Shown: positions 32,225-44,854, counted from the first letter of the stretch. The stretch is DNA of 64,000 bases from Bimuria novae-zelandiae CBS 107.79 (GCA_010015655.1 ML976693.1:476622-540621), one strand, 5' to 3'. Notes: a model not told the origin generated them from the sequence alone. Translations and numbers: made by a program.

Positions 32225-33443
32225 CGTCATCGATGTTGGAACCCGACTTACGAGAATCGGGGCGCATCGAGAGAAACGTGCTGCACTTTATTTAGCCTAC
32301 TATTCCTAGAGACAATTAATTTTCCAATTCACCTTAATGTTACCTCAACGAAAGAAATTTTGCTCTTACTCAGCATTGCATCGCGCCTACATTCCTTAGG
32401 ACGCCTGCATGCCAACGGCAGTCATTCACGAACTCCGTCTCAGCACCTTAGCTCCACGGACACTTCAGAGCGAGCTTCGTAAAGAATCAACGCAGTGGAG
32501 ATGCTTGGTCCCACTCTTTTCATTCGTGCAGCTATTAACACGCCACCGCAGTTGCCGCCCATGCTCGTCCGTTGACGAGACTAGGTGATTCTTCATTCTG
32601 TTCTGTGCGTGGGGTGAGACTTGAACGCCATTCCATTCAACTCTTCGTGCAGATGTTAACTTCATATAGGCACCTAATCACCAAGCGCGACGTTAGACCT
32701 TTCATGGACCAGTTAGCCGCTGTATACCTCATAGAGCTCGCATTCCAACAGCAGCCATGGTACTCAGTAGGTCATAGATACTGTCAAGGATCAATCCCTC
32801 GGCCTACCTTTGCTTAGTCCCTTTTTTACAGTCAGAAAAACATTGCGACCTTGGGAAAGGTTGGAATATGAGTGCTTTCCGTCTAGAAAATCATCGCGGG
32901 GCTAAACGATAGGGATTTCATTTGGACGCGCTGGCGACGACACTGTTACTGATCGGTATTCCCTGGTTTATTCTGAGTCGTTCACGATTCAACTATTTTT
33001 TGCTGTTGCCGCTCGCCGCCATGTGCTGCACAGGCCCGGGATCCCCCAATTACTATTTTCGTGCAACACCTATGTGTTGGGTGACAGGGAAACAGTAAGG
33101 CGACCCAACAATAGAAGAGAGAATGCAGGAGATCGTAGGTTGCATAGTTACCTTGTGGCAATTGCTTCAGAAGTCATGTGGTTTTGCATGTGGGAAGTTG
33201 ACACTATTTTCTGACACGATCCCGGTGCGCACGCGTCACCCTTGCGAGCTAGGGTTTGCAGTACAACATCCGTTAAATTCGAAGCTGGCACCAAAGACCT
33301 AGAAGCCCCGGGACGATTAGAGAAGCATACAGCCAAGAAGAGGGAGGGGCGCCTGCGTGTTCACCCCGGACTGTGTGCAAGTGGGCTTATACGTCCTAGC
33401 CATGAGACGACAAGCCACCCAACGCCCCTGTCAAACGCCGTTA
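32225..33443. other. Gene-free transition zone at the left edge of the AT-rich block
   Basis: Still normal in composition but no gene can be supported. Ends abruptly at about 33444 where composition drops to extreme AT. Confidence 0.55.
33359..33391 (+). repeat. 33-bp direct repeat, copy 1
   Basis: Begins GTTCACCCCGGACTGTG and ends AGTGGGCTTATA. A second copy with one C/T difference lies at 33610-33642. Between them, from about 33444 to 33600, is an AT-rich insert. Confidence 0.85.
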
Positions 33444-33609
33444 TTTAACTCGCTACGACAGAAGAGCACACTAGGGGGTAGTAATAAATATTTATAAAAG
33501 AGTTATAGTAATAAAGCTATAGCCGCTTATAGTATAAGATAGTAACATTTTATACCTTTAGTAGATTAATACAATATGACGCCGAGGGCCTTTAAATCTT
33601 TTTGCTATG

Positions 33610-33642
33610 GTTCACCCCGGATTGTGTGCAAGTGGGCTTATA
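33610..33642 (+). repeat. 33-bp direct repeat, copy 2
   Basis: 32 of 33 bases match copy 1 at 33359-33391. The single difference is C to T within a CpT/CpA-type context. Confidence 0.85.
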
Positions 33643-33748
33643 AATCGTTGTAGGGTGCCGCCAATATTGCCTGGGGAGGCTGATAGGTCCCGAGGTCTAA
33701 GGTCGTTCACGTGCCCTGCACATGTTTCATTCTGGAACAAGTGCCATA

Positions 33749-33812
33749 AGCTAGCGTACAGGGTTCCGAGCCACCCGGGGTTTCAAGCCACTCCTCAGAA
33801 ATCGGCCACCCT
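33749..33812 (+). repeat. Left terminal inverted repeat of the pogo-like element
   Basis: Contains CCGAGCCACCCGGGGTTTC and CAGAAATCGGCCACCC, matched in inverse orientation at 48073-48134 with few differences. GC-rich and hardly RIP-mutated. Confidence 0.85.
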
Positions 33813-33851
33813 TCAGAAAATCGTGATATCTCAACACCCACCCCTACCAAA

Positions 33852-34999
33852 ATGGACCAACGCGAAGCAGCTATAGAAGTAGCTATTAGTAATTTTAATA
33901 CTAGGGTTTTTTCTAGTTAATAAGCTACTATAAAAGTATATAATATTTTTTAAGCTACGCTCTCTGCGCGAATACGAAATACGTAAAATAGTTAAATTAG
34001 CTATAAATACTAGTAATAATTAACTTTATAATAAGAAGAGTTTTTTATATAATAAATTTTTAAAAAAGTCTTACGCGCTTTTCCTTCTTTATACGCTTAT
34101 ATATAAGAGATAGCAAACTAAATCTTAAGGATAAATAGGGATAATAATTTTATAGGCAAGTATTAGATATTCTTCTTTCTTAAGCGCAACCCACGCGTCG
34201 CATCTATTATAGGTAGAAAGATAGAGGCTGCACGGGCTGAGAGAGCTACACTAGAGCAGATACGCGCGTTTCTTAAGCTCTTTGAGAGGACTCGCGTACG
34301 ATTGGGGATACGCACTAAGGATACGTGGAATATGGATGAGACTGGCAAGGCCCTAGGTGTATATGCAAAACTAGAGTACTCGTAAGTAGTTAGAAAAAGA
34401 AGGCTTATAAATAGTCTTTAAAGAATTATAAGTAGGCATCTATAATTAAGTGCGTATTAGTTATAAGAAAGAAACTACGCTATAAAGTAATATTTAAAGG
34501 CTAAAGCCTATAGAGTACTTAGTTTTTTATTTAAATTAATACCTAACTAGCTCTACGCAACGTTAGAAAATAGTTAAATATTATATATAATAGGTATTAA
34601 GTAGTTATAGCGTCTCTTTTTACTAAAGATAGCTTTATTAGATAATTACTAGTAGATGCTAATCTTAGATAGCTATAGTAGCTATATTAACCTATAATTC
34701 CTATAGCTTTATAAATAAAATAAAGTTTAGCTTTTATTTATACTTACTTATTCCTTATACGTCCTGCAGCCTCTAGATCTCTTAGTTTTCTTCGTAGTAA
34801 AGAGATTCTATTAAAATTAAATTTAAGAACTATTATTTCTTAATAACGTAGCACTAATTAAAAAGGAACGCTTTATTATAGCCTATAATAATACTAAAAA
34901 GGCTACGATTACTAAAAGTGTTATATATGCTAAATAAGCTACTATAAGAATTTGTTTATTAAATATTAAGCTAGTAGTTAACTCCTTTTAAGTAGCCTA
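33852..34999 (+). pseudogene. pogo-family transposase, 5' part, RIP-inactivated
   Basis: ATG at 33852 opens MDQREAAIEVAISNFNTR, a pogo-like N terminus, followed by stops. From about 34166 a less damaged patch reads LKRNPRVASIIGRKIEAAR, IRAFLKLFERT and TWNMDETGKALGVY: the CENP-B-type HTH end and the first catalytic Asp (NMDETG) of the DDE domain. Near 34761 LQPLDLLVFFVVKR matches the pogo LQPLDVG.F motif. Frames between are destroyed by TAA/TAG codons. Interrupted at 35000 by gypsy A. Confidence 0.8.
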
Positions 35000-35004
35000 G
35001 AGGC

Positions 35005-35184
35005 TGTTAAGCCCTTCGGGATAGCTAGTCCCAAAGGGGTAAGGGTTGGTTCTCGGGCAAGAGTATTAGTAATATAGGTAAGAAGTATTAAAAGCTTACG
35101 CGTATTAATAGGCGTTAGTATTAAAAGTGTATATAGCATAATTAAATTAATAAAAGCCTAAGTTAAATCTAAAAAATAGATTAG
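35005..35184 (-). repeat. Extra partial LTR unit of element A
   Basis: Repeats the first ~180 bp of the adjacent LTR (TGTTAAGCCC, GGTTCTCGGGCAAGAG, ATTAATAGGCGTTAGTATTA). It is the unit adjoining the TSD GAGGC, so the 3' LTR carries a partial tandem duplication. Confidence 0.8.
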
Positions 35185-35621
35185 TGTTAAGCCATTATGG
35201 TAGCTAGTCCTAAAGGGGTAAGAGTTGGTTCTCTAGCAAGAGTGTTAGTAATATAAGTAAGGGGTATTAATAGCTTGCGCGTATTAATAGGCGTTAGTAT
35301 TAAGGGTATATATAGTATAATTAAATTAATAAGAGAGCCTAAGTTAAATCTAAATATTAGATTAGTAAACAGGTTAAATACGATAGTAGAAGACTACTAT
35401 TGCGTTTCTATGTATATAAATTGTCCTATAAATCCTAATAATCCTAAGAGTCCTAGGAGTCCTAAAGTCCTATATGCTAGGATACTTCTAGGATGCCTAA
35501 TACTTCTAGGAAGCGTAACTAATTATGTAACTTATAGCTAAATTAGAAATTTTAGCTAATTATATAAATAAGTGTCTATATCTCGCCCCGTATTATATTA
35601 GATTTTTAATAGATCTTAATA
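35185..35621 (-). repeat. 3' LTR of gypsy element A
   Basis: 437 bp, TGTTAAG to CTTAATA; aligned along its length with 41922-42356 and 49174-49607. Followed by the reverse-complement polypurine tract TTAGCTCCCCTCTCT. Confidence 0.85.
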
Positions 35622-37788
35622 TTAGCTCCCCTCTCTAAACTTAATATTCTTATAAGTTAATTACTTATAAGGCCGCTTTTTTAATCCGCCTAATACTATT
35701 ATTCGTAAGCTAATTATCTTAAGCAAAATTACGTATTTACTATAGTTACTTATTTATACTATGCTAAAAAGTAACTGCCCTGTTAACTATTATTATTATA
35801 CTTAAAGTATATAAATTATATTTAGTATAGTAATTAAAACTATAAGCCAGAGGAGATTTCTCTACCGGATTATTTAAAAATAGATACTAAGTTAGAAAGG
35901 TTAGAAAAGTTAGAGGCTAAGGAGGCAAAACTTTAAGTAGAAAAAGAGCTCGCTTATATAGCACTTTTACATGCTTATCTAGCACAAGAGAAGATAGCGC
36001 ATTTGTACGATTGGCGTAAAAAGTTACGTTAAAAGAAATAAGAGTTATTTAATTATAGTATATTTATAATTAATAAGTTAGAGGCCTTAGAGGCTTGTAA
36101 AGAGCTTACTTGGATAGTAGTATTAATTAATTCTAATACCGCTTTAGGTACTAAGGTAATAAACTAGTTTATAGTCTAGTTAAAGCCTTCCTCTTCTGCT
36201 ACGTAGTACGCTAGTATTATTAAATTCTTTTTAAATAATTTTATAAGTAGTCCTCTAGTTCCTAAATGTTTTTACTATATAGGTATCTTTTCTATTTAAT
36301 AAGATATGTGCGTGGCTAATCCTTATACTATAGTATTTATTTAATTTTAAATTTATTTTCCTCCTTAGGTTAGTAATAGAAGGTGGTTTTAACTAGTATC
36401 TTAGGGTCTATAGGTTCTAATTAGTCTATATAGAATACTAGGTGTATCTTAGTGTCTAGCAATAGTTCTAATTAGTAGTTAATTAGTAATACTTATTTAA
36501 TAATAATAAAAAATAGGCTAATCTTAATATAGTTTAGTTTCTTGTGCTTCTTCTTCTAGGTTTAAAGATTTTTGTAAGTAGATATGCTTTATCCCCCTTC
36601 TTTAGCTAAGGCACCGTTTTTCTTTTTTAGTTTATATAGGAAATGCTTTGCTATTAAGCTTTTTTAAGATTTTCTTAAAGTTATGCGTGTATTGTTTTTA
36701 TAGTCTCTACTATGTTAATTGCTTCTCCCGTTCTAATTGTCGTAAGAAATATTTAATTAAAGAGATATAGGTATTTTCCGTAGTTTATATAAAATAGTGT
36801 AAATCCTGTTGCTACTAATATCTTGTTATTATATGCTAATTATGCTATAGGTAAAAGGGAAATCTAGTTACTCGTCTAGTTATTATAGTAGATACGTAGG
36901 TACGTTTTAATTATCTAATTTGTACGTTCTGTCTGTCCGTTAGTTTGTAAATAATATACTATTAATAGTTTTCGTTTTATTCTAATAAGTGCTATAAGTG
37001 TTATCTAGTAGTTTAAGGTAAAGAGCTTGTCTCTATCACTAATAATTATTTTTAGAATACTATAGTGTTATATAAGATAATTTAGGATAAGGAATGCGAG
37101 TTCCTTTACCATAGTTATCTTTTAATATAGTAGTAATTCCACGTATTTAGTAAATTAATAGATAATATTTAGTATTGCGTTATAACTAATTCCTGTTACT
37201 AGGTCTTTTAACTTTAGTAGTTCTATAATAAAGTCTATAGCGATGTCTTCTTATAGTGTAGCTAGTACCTAGATTACTTGCATTTCTCTATACTTAAAAT
37301 GTATTGTATGCTTGTTGCGCTAGCAATCTGCGCATTTATAGATATATATAGCTACTACTTCTTTAATGCCTTTAATGCTATAGTTCTGCTAGATAAGTTT
37401 TATTATTTTCTTAATGCTTATGTATCTATACACTAGGTTATTATAATATTATTATATAATTTTATCTCATAGTTCTTTAGGTACCTTTTGTATTATAATG
37501 GAGAGTTAATTAATTTCTGCTATAAATTTAAAAGATCTATTCTTAATTTTTTTATAGTATTATAGAATAGGTCTTTACTTTTTCTTTTATAAGATTACTT
37601 TATTAGCTAAGCGTGTTTACTCTTTCGTTTTCTTTTCCTGCTATATAGATAACGTTCAATTTATATTTTCTAGTAGTCTATAACTATTATTATTATCGTG
37701 GTGTAAGTTCTTTTATTATTATAAATTATAGCAGATTTTTATAATCTATATAAATCTTTAGCATTAAGTAGCTAAAAGCGTACATCCT

Positions 37789-38001
37789 CTAGTGCTTTAA
37801 CACTTTTATAATAGCGTAAAGTTCTTTATTATGTACGTCGTATCGTGTTTCTGCGTCGTTGAACTTTCGTAAGTAGTATGTAATTGGATGCCATTTGCCA
37901 TTCTTTTCCTGGTTTGCACATGCACCCATCGCGAGATCGCTTGCCTCTATTTTAAATTGTAATAGTTCTCCATCCCAAAAGTAGATAAGTGCTAGTGGCA
38001 T
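37789..38001 (-). pseudogene. RNase H fragment of element A pol
   Basis: The longest intact frame in element A, 70 residues. Contains IEASDLAMGACANQ, GKWHPITYYLRKFN and ETRYDVHNKELYAI, the gypsy RNase H block (D.S..A.G and E.NYD..DKEL.AI). It stays open probably because CpA-poor sequence was spared by RIP. Confidence 0.9.
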
Positions 38002-38349
38002 AATGCATGCTATTTTTAAGAGTTAAAATAACGTTCTATACTCTATTATCTATATAAATAGCGTATCTTTTTTTATATTGTTTATTAGAGATATCGTGAT
38101 CTTTGCATAATCCTTAATAAATTATTAATTAAATCCGCAGAATTTAAAATATTCTTATATATTTTTTATAATCTTTAGTATTAGCTAGTCCTTAATACAT
38201 TTAATCTTGTCTAGTGCTATTTTAATTTTATCTATACTAATAATATGTCCTAGAAATTCTAGTTTTTATACGTAGAATTTGCACTTCTTTAATATAATTT
38301 ATAGGTGTGCTCTGTCCAGTGCCTTTAGTACTGTCTATACGTGTGGTAC

Positions 38350-38410
38350 GTGATCTGATTCGTTTTCGGAGAAGACAAGAGTATTATCTATTTATATAAT
38401 AATGAATATA
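38350..38410 (-). pseudogene. Reverse transcriptase catalytic motif remnant, element A
   Basis: Minus-strand reading gives a Y/F.I..IDNTLVFSENESDH pattern around 38383-38394. It corresponds to the gypsy YLDDILVFS box with the second Asp changed to Asn and the Tyr codon now a stop. Confidence 0.7.
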
Positions 38411-39389
38411 TCTAGGTAGTTGCGTAGTATATTATTAATAACTGCTTAAAAGGTCGCTAGTACGTTAGTAAGTCTAAAAGGTATAATTATATATTTAAAT
38501 AGTCTATAGCGTGTTCCAAATACTATCTTCTATTTATTACCTTTTCTAATTTATATAAGGTAGTATTTATCTTATAAATTTATTATTATAAAAATCTTTG
38601 CTCGTAAGAGTTAGTTTTAAAGTTCTCAGATATTAGGTAGTAGGTATTAATTTTTAATTATTATGTTATTAAGTTTCTTATAGTTTATACAGGACCGTGG
38701 TTATCTATTCTTTTTAGTATAAATATAAAGGGACTTGCCGCTAGTAACTTAAAGGTCTAATATATCTATTTATAAGATTTATCTTAATAAATTCCTTTTT
38801 TTGCTAGAGTTCTTTCCTAGATTTACTATATAGTAGTCTAAACAATGGCGTTCTTCTTTCGTCTAGGTTAATCGCGTGATCTTACGGTTAATATTCTAGA
38901 AAGTTTGCTTTTCCTTCTCTTTCTATGAACATATAATTCCTTGCTTAGTAGCATTCTGGAATTTTATAGTTTGTGCTGTTTTCTATCTTCTTGCGCTCTG
39001 TGACCTGGTGGTTCCTGCCAGCGTCTACTAAGGGTATTTCCCGTTTTTTAACTATCTATTGCCAGACTATATTATTAATAGTTCTCTTATCGACTATTAT
39101 ATTCTATTAATACGTACGCTTTACTTATAATATATAGTTATAGTACTTAAAGGATAGCTTATTTTTTTTCTTAGTTAATTATAGGGTTATACTTTCTTAA
39201 CTAGTATAGTTTTAAAATTATGTTGTAATTAGCTTCTTTAATAATATTAAGAATAATTAATTTATAGTATTTATAAATCATAAAAGTTATCTTAACTTTA
39301 TATTTAGTTATTACGTTGCCGGGTATTAGTTATCTATTCGCGATATAAATAGTATAGGGTATAGCCTTCTTACGTTTATAGAGACCTAC

Positions 39390-39854
39390 TGTAACGAGGT
39401 AGGCACGGTCGAACACGTGGCCTTCTCTCGCTTATAGAGGTTCCGGCTAGGCTAGGATCAAACACTAGCGCTAGTGGCTGACCCNNNNNNNNNNNNNNNN
39501 NNNNNNNNNNNNNNNNNNNNNNNNNNNNNNNNNNNNNNNNNNNNNNNNNNNNNNNNNNNNNNNNNNNNNNNNNNNNNNNNNNNNNNNNNNNNNNNNNNNN
39601 NNNNNNNNNNNNNNNNNNNNNNNNNNNNNNNNNNNNNNNNNNNNNNNNNNNNNNNNNNNNNNNNNNNNNNNNNNNNNNNNNNNNNNNNNNNNNNNNNNNN
39701 NNNNNNNNNNNNNNNNNNNNNNNNNNNNNNNNNNNNNNNNNNNNNNNNNNNNNNNNNNNAATACTTGGCTTAAGTATTCTCGTGCGTACCTTTTGGTGCA
39801 GGTGAGGAAGTCACATAGTATTGGCTTAGTAAGCGGGGCGCTTACCTCATTACA
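39390..39854. mobile_element. Solo LTR (or gap-hidden element) of family D, nested in gypsy A
   Basis: Starts TGTAACGAG at 39390 and ends CTCATTACA at 39854, with a perfect 5-bp TSD CCTAC at 39385-39389 and 39855-39859. The middle is an assembly gap. The visible 95-bp halves match the gap-free copy at 61392-61587 (GAAGTCACATAGTATTGGCT, GCGCTTACCTCATTACA). RIP damage is mild compared with its host. Confidence 0.82.
39485..39759. other. Assembly gap, 275 N
   Basis: A run of 275 N inside the family-D LTR. Any open frame across it is meaningless. Confidence 0.99.
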
Positions 39855-40982
39855 CCTACTCTATTAAGTACTTTTTTTAATATATAGCTCTCTTGGGCTC
39901 TTAAGTCCAGTATAGCTTTTATTTATACATTTTGAAGCTATACTAGTAGCTTAATTAATGCCTAATTATTAGTAGTATTTGCTTCTTTAAAGACATTCTT
40001 CTACCTAAGCCTAGGTCTAAAAAAGACATCTTATTTATTACTAGCTTTATAAGTTAAAGTTATCCTTTTCCCGTTTCTTCTTTAGGCTATTATTAAGTTT
40101 TTTTAAGGAGCCTTACTATCTTTATTCTTTATTACTAATTTAATTCCAAGGGTTATAGTTCTCTTTAGTATATAATTAAATCGATACTTCCTTTTTTAGT
40201 CTCTGTATTTTTTTATAAATAGGGTATAAGCACATTTGCTATATATTTAACACGCATTTTTTATTAACTAATAGTAATATTACTTAGTTTATTACTTATT
40301 TAAAGTGCGGAAAATATCGTGTTTCACGTTTATTCTAAAGGTAAATATTATAATAGGCGATAAAGCAGTTAAACCACTTCTATTTATAGTATTAGTATGT
40401 CTAAAAAAATAGCTATATTCCTTAGCTTAGTAATATATAGTATATTAATCTTCTTTATAGAGGTTCTATCGTATGGTTCCATGCGTAGGGTTATAATAGT
40501 CTAAGTAGTACTATAGTTTGTCGTTTAGGTTTTTATTTAGGTATTTTTTTAGTGTCTTCGTGTGCGTAGCGATACTCTACCTATTTACGTACTATCTTAT
40601 TAACTAAATTAGGTTAGTAAGCGTGGTAAAGTGCTACTTTATAGTTCTTATCTTATTATTTTATTATTATGAAACCAAAGTCTCCCTCCCTTAGTTAGTA
40701 TTTTTTTAAGAAGTTAAAGACATTTATTATTTTACTAATAATTAGTTTACTCTAGCTAGGGTAGAGTATAAGAAATTAAGGTTCTAGCTCTTTTTCTTTT
40801 TTATTTAAACCTTTATACGCATCTTTAGAGAGTTAGGAGTTAGGTAACACTAATTATTCCAAATCCTTATTATAGATATTAATTTATTTAATAGCACTTA
40901 CTACCTGCCATTTCTTATTAGTTATTTTTTTATTATTAATAATTAATACACTTAACTGCCTAGTAACCTTGTTCTTAGATCT

Positions 40983-41024
40983 GCAGTTCCTGGCTATGTA
41001 GCCTAGTTTGCCATATATATAGCA
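40983..41024 (-). pseudogene. Gag zinc knuckle remnant of element A
   Basis: Minus-strand reading CYIYGKLGYIARNC is a CCHC knuckle (C..C....H....C) in which the second Cys and the His have become Tyr, both G-to-A changes expected from RIP. It places gag at the right part of the element, agreeing with right-to-left orientation. Confidence 0.8.
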
Positions 41025-41921
41025 AAGGCGTGCTCCAGTCCCCTATTTATAGGTTCTATTTAGGATACGTCCTTAGTTAGACTTATAAAAGCCTTTAGCC
41101 TTTCCTGTCCTTTTCTCTATTACGTTAACTTATTAGTACTAGATTCCTTCTATTAATTAGTAACCATAGTTAGCTTAGTTTCTTTACTATAGCTATTATT
41201 TAGAGTTATAATAATTAAATTTTATTATAAATAGTCTATAGCTTTTCCTCTTCTCTTAGTTTTAGCGTAGGTCTTGTACTAGTTTAAACTATTTATTATT
41301 AATTTAAGTTACTTCTACTATAAGTTTTTATAAAGTTTTAGTCTTTACTTTACTACGTAATAGTTCTTTACGCACATGTTACGTTAGTCCTTTATAAAAT
41401 ATAGTTATAAAACTAATGCTATCTTATTTAACTTAGTTAGTATTTTTATAGAATTTATATTTATATTTAGCTACTAAATAAGTTTGCTTAAGTTATTAAA
41501 CATTTCGTTTAGCAATATCTTCCTAATTAGCAATTTTAAAGTATTATTTAACCTTAGTATAAAAAAATATAATAATTTTTTATAATTTTATCGTGGCGTC
41601 GCCTTTCACATTGGCTCTAGCCAGGTATTAATTAACATACGGATAAATCCACTTAAAGGCATCTCCTTTTATATAGGTAAAAGTAAATATAGTCTTATTT
41701 ATATCTTTCTATTCTTTCTTTATTCCGTAAAAGTATACGTTAAGTTACAAGACCTATAGCTCTATATAATTACGTTTACTATAAAAGAAGTTAGGCTTCT
41801 TATAAAAGCTATTTATTTTTTCTAGCTATAGTAATGCTTGCTCTTTTAGGAGTATCTATTTAAGTATTTATCATATTAGTAAAAAAGGTATTGTTAATAC
41901 TAATATTAAGGGTGTTCAAGA

Positions 41922-42356
41922 TATTAAGCCCTTTAGGATAGCTAGTCTTAAAGGGGTAAAGGTTAGTTCTTAAGTAAAAGTATTAGTAATATAAGTAAGG
42001 AGTATCAATAGCTGGCACGTATTTATAGACGTTAGTATTAAAAGTGTATATAGTATAATTAAATTAATAAGAGCTTAAGTTAAATCTAAATAATAAATTA
42101 GTAAATAGGTTAAATATAATAGTAGAAGGCTACTATTATATTTCTATATATATAACTTATTCCACGAATCCTAATAATCCTAAGAGTCTTAGGAATCCTA
42201 AAGTCCTATATACTAAGATACTTCTAAGACACCTAATACTTCTAGGACGCGTGACTAATTACGTAATTCGTAGCTAAGTTAGGAATCTTAGCTAGTTGCA
42301 CGAATAAGTGTCTATGTCCCGCCCCTCGTTATGTTAGATCTAAACGGATCTTAACA
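41922..42356 (-). repeat. 5' LTR of gypsy element A
   Basis: 435 bp, TATTAAG (mutated TGTTAAG) to CTTAACA, immediately followed by the TSD GAGGC. Confidence 0.85.
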
Positions 42357-42367
42357 GAGGCCTGTTA

Positions 42368-42606
42368 TGTTAGAGGCTAGGCTTCTGAAGTACTCGGCTA
42401 AGAAACCTCGTGGCCTAAGCCTTAAGCAACTCTAAGAGCCACTAGGGTACTTCTAAAGTATTAGGAAATAGACTTAGCCCTTTTAAAGTTAGTTCTCTTA
42501 TTTAGAAGCTATATATATAGCGTAGGGAGGAACTACTTAAACCCCTTATTAAATTTATTTATATTCTTTTAGCACCTTAGGTACCCCATGCCTAAAGCTC
42601 CTTATA
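42368..42606 (+). repeat. 5' LTR of gypsy element B
   Basis: 239 bp; shares long blocks with the 3' LTR, for example AGTTAGTTCTCTTA and TAGAAGCTATATATATAGCG. Confidence 0.88.
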
Positions 42607-43925
42607 TATTAAATTTAAACTTTTATTTCTTAAGAGTAGTATTACGGAATAACTATCTCTTCTATCTTACTAATTACTAAATAGAGTAGTAGTTCTAAGC
42701 AAGACCCACGACCTAAAAGAAAAACTAAGCTCCCCCTTAGTAAGTAATTAAAAAGATGAAGGCCCTAATAGGTGCTTAATTAGATAAAATAGAATATAAA
42801 AGGGTAGACTAAGTCCTTTATAGAAGGAATATGCCTATAATTAGGAGTATAAGTCGCACGACCGCGTAGCCTTATCGTAGATAGCTTAGGAGGAGCCTCT
42901 TTAGAGGAGAGACTTTATGCGGAACTATTACAGGAAGGGTATAACTTGCCTACTTAAGGGGAGTAAATACGCCACATCTAGCACCTTATAGAATAAGAGG
43001 ACTCTAGTATAGTTATAGGTAATAAGCAGGATAGGAGTACCGTAGAAAACTATTCTTTGCCTAAAGGGGAGCGAGATAGGGGAACAGTAGAAGGACTAAC
43101 GCCTGTAGTAAGTATCCTTATCCTACCTTTATTTCTAAGCGCGAAGATAATTATATAAATTACCGAAATAATAAGCTAATTATTACTTACAGCTTAAGTA
43201 AGTTTAAGTTAAGTACTAACTACTTAAAGTAGTAAACGTATAGCTTCTTAGCAGCCTAAAGTAGTAAACTTACCTTTATTTAAGGGAGAATAGAATTAAT
43301 AGCGCATTTAGTAAGCGTAAATAGACTATAAAAATAAAATAAAAATAAAAAGGTTTTTAAAGGCCTCTTAAGGTATATTATAACTTACCTAGAAAGACGC
43401 GCGGCCTCCGTTACCCTAGTATATATTAAAAGAAATTTTAGTTACACTATAAGAAAATTTTAGGCATTTTTAAAGAACTTATTTTAGAACCTAATAAAAA
43501 AAATTGTCTACAACAAACTCTATAGGCTTTAATAAGGAGCGATAAAATTAAGTAACTTTAATATACTATTTAACTAATTAGCTATAGAGGCCAGAGAAAT
43601 AGATAATAAAAGAATATTAAAAGTTATTTACTAATAAGCTATATAAGAGGACCTCTAGGATTAGATAATTAGTATAGAGATAGGCTAGGATTAGATCCTG
43701 CAGAAGCTATAGGACTAGGTAGCTTTTATAAAAAAGAATTTATTTTAGAACTGCTTGTAATAATCGCGACTCTAAAAGAAAGTATTTATAAATAATACTA
43801 TAGATTAGGAGCCTACTTCCTAAGTTAAAACGGGAAGAACCTTGTAGCGAAAGCCTAGAGGAGAGAGCAAGCACGAACAGGCTATATAAGTATTTAAGAG
43901 TGTACTCTAAAATCAAGATAAAGAA

Positions 43926-43970
43926 GACGCTTATTTTTATTATAATAAGAAGGGACACTATGCAAGTTAG
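43926..43970 (+). pseudogene. Gag zinc knuckle remnant of element B
   Basis: Reads DAYFYYNKKGHYAS then a stop; it fits a C.YCNKKGHYA..C knuckle with cysteines changed to tyrosine. Confidence 0.65.
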
Positions 43971-44854
43971 TACTCTTTTTTACTAGCTTAGAGGCTAAGT
44001 AAAACTTAGGCTAGCTAACTAAAGGCTTAGAAAGAGAATAATTTCGTAAAAAACACTATTAATAAAGAGTTAAAAAACTAAGTTTTCTTATCTAAAGGCG
44101 CGGACGGGAGAAGAAAGAGCTAAGTAAAAATCCTAAAATAAGTTATAATAACTTTTAAAGAAGGTAGCTAAATTTAATACTAATTACTATATATATACTA
44201 GTAAATAACACTACGTTTGTATCTATAATAATTAATTTTAAATACTTAACGTACGGGTTTATCTTTAAAAAAAATTTATCTAAAAGGTAGGCCTAGAGCG
44301 TAATAATCTAAAAAAGAAGATTAAAGTCCTTAGAGTAAATAGCTAAGCCTTATATATAAGTTAGACTATAGAGGTGGAGATCGACATAGAGGGCTATATA
44401 GAATAGTGTTAGTTATAAATATCTAAGGAAGAAAAAGAGTATAATATAATTTTAAGTAAACTATAACTAACTTAGAATTATATTAGCGTAGCCCTGGCTA
44501 AAAAGTCTATCTAGATAAGGAAAACTAGGGTACGCATTCGAAATAAGAAAGGGAAATTAGCGCCCTAAAGTTTATAAAAAGTAACTATAAGCGTCCTATT
44601 AGCGTTAGAATAAAAAAACTAAAAGTTATAAAACAGGTTAAAGGTCTTTATAGCGTTACTAAAGGATATCTAAAAGGTATTAACCCTAAAACTTAAAATA
44701 GACCTAAGGGAGGCGCTTCTAGAGGAGTTTAAGAACCTTTAAAAATATTTTAAGAAAAGAGGTAGACTACTTATTCCCTTATTAAGGTATAGGAATTAAC
44801 TATTCTATCTTACTAATAGAGAAAGATAGCACTACTCTAGAGATTCTTTATAGT

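Larger units (their letters stand above)
35005..42356 (-). mobile_element. Ty3/gypsy LTR retrotransposon A, RIP-inactivated, 7.35 kb
   Basis: LTRs begin TGTTAAG and end CTTAACA (mutated at some ends to TATTAAG or CTTAATA). Target duplication GAGGC at 35000-35004 and 42357-42361 is perfect. A polypurine tract (AGAGAGGGGAGCTAA on minus) touches the left LTR, so the element reads right to left. On the minus strand a gag zinc knuckle lies near 41000, reverse transcriptase near 38390 and RNase H at 37789-38001. All frames are broken. A solo LTR of another family is inserted at 39390. Confidence 0.88.

Noticed and set aside
39474..39773. Open frame across N bases
   Set aside because: Artefact of the 275-N gap.
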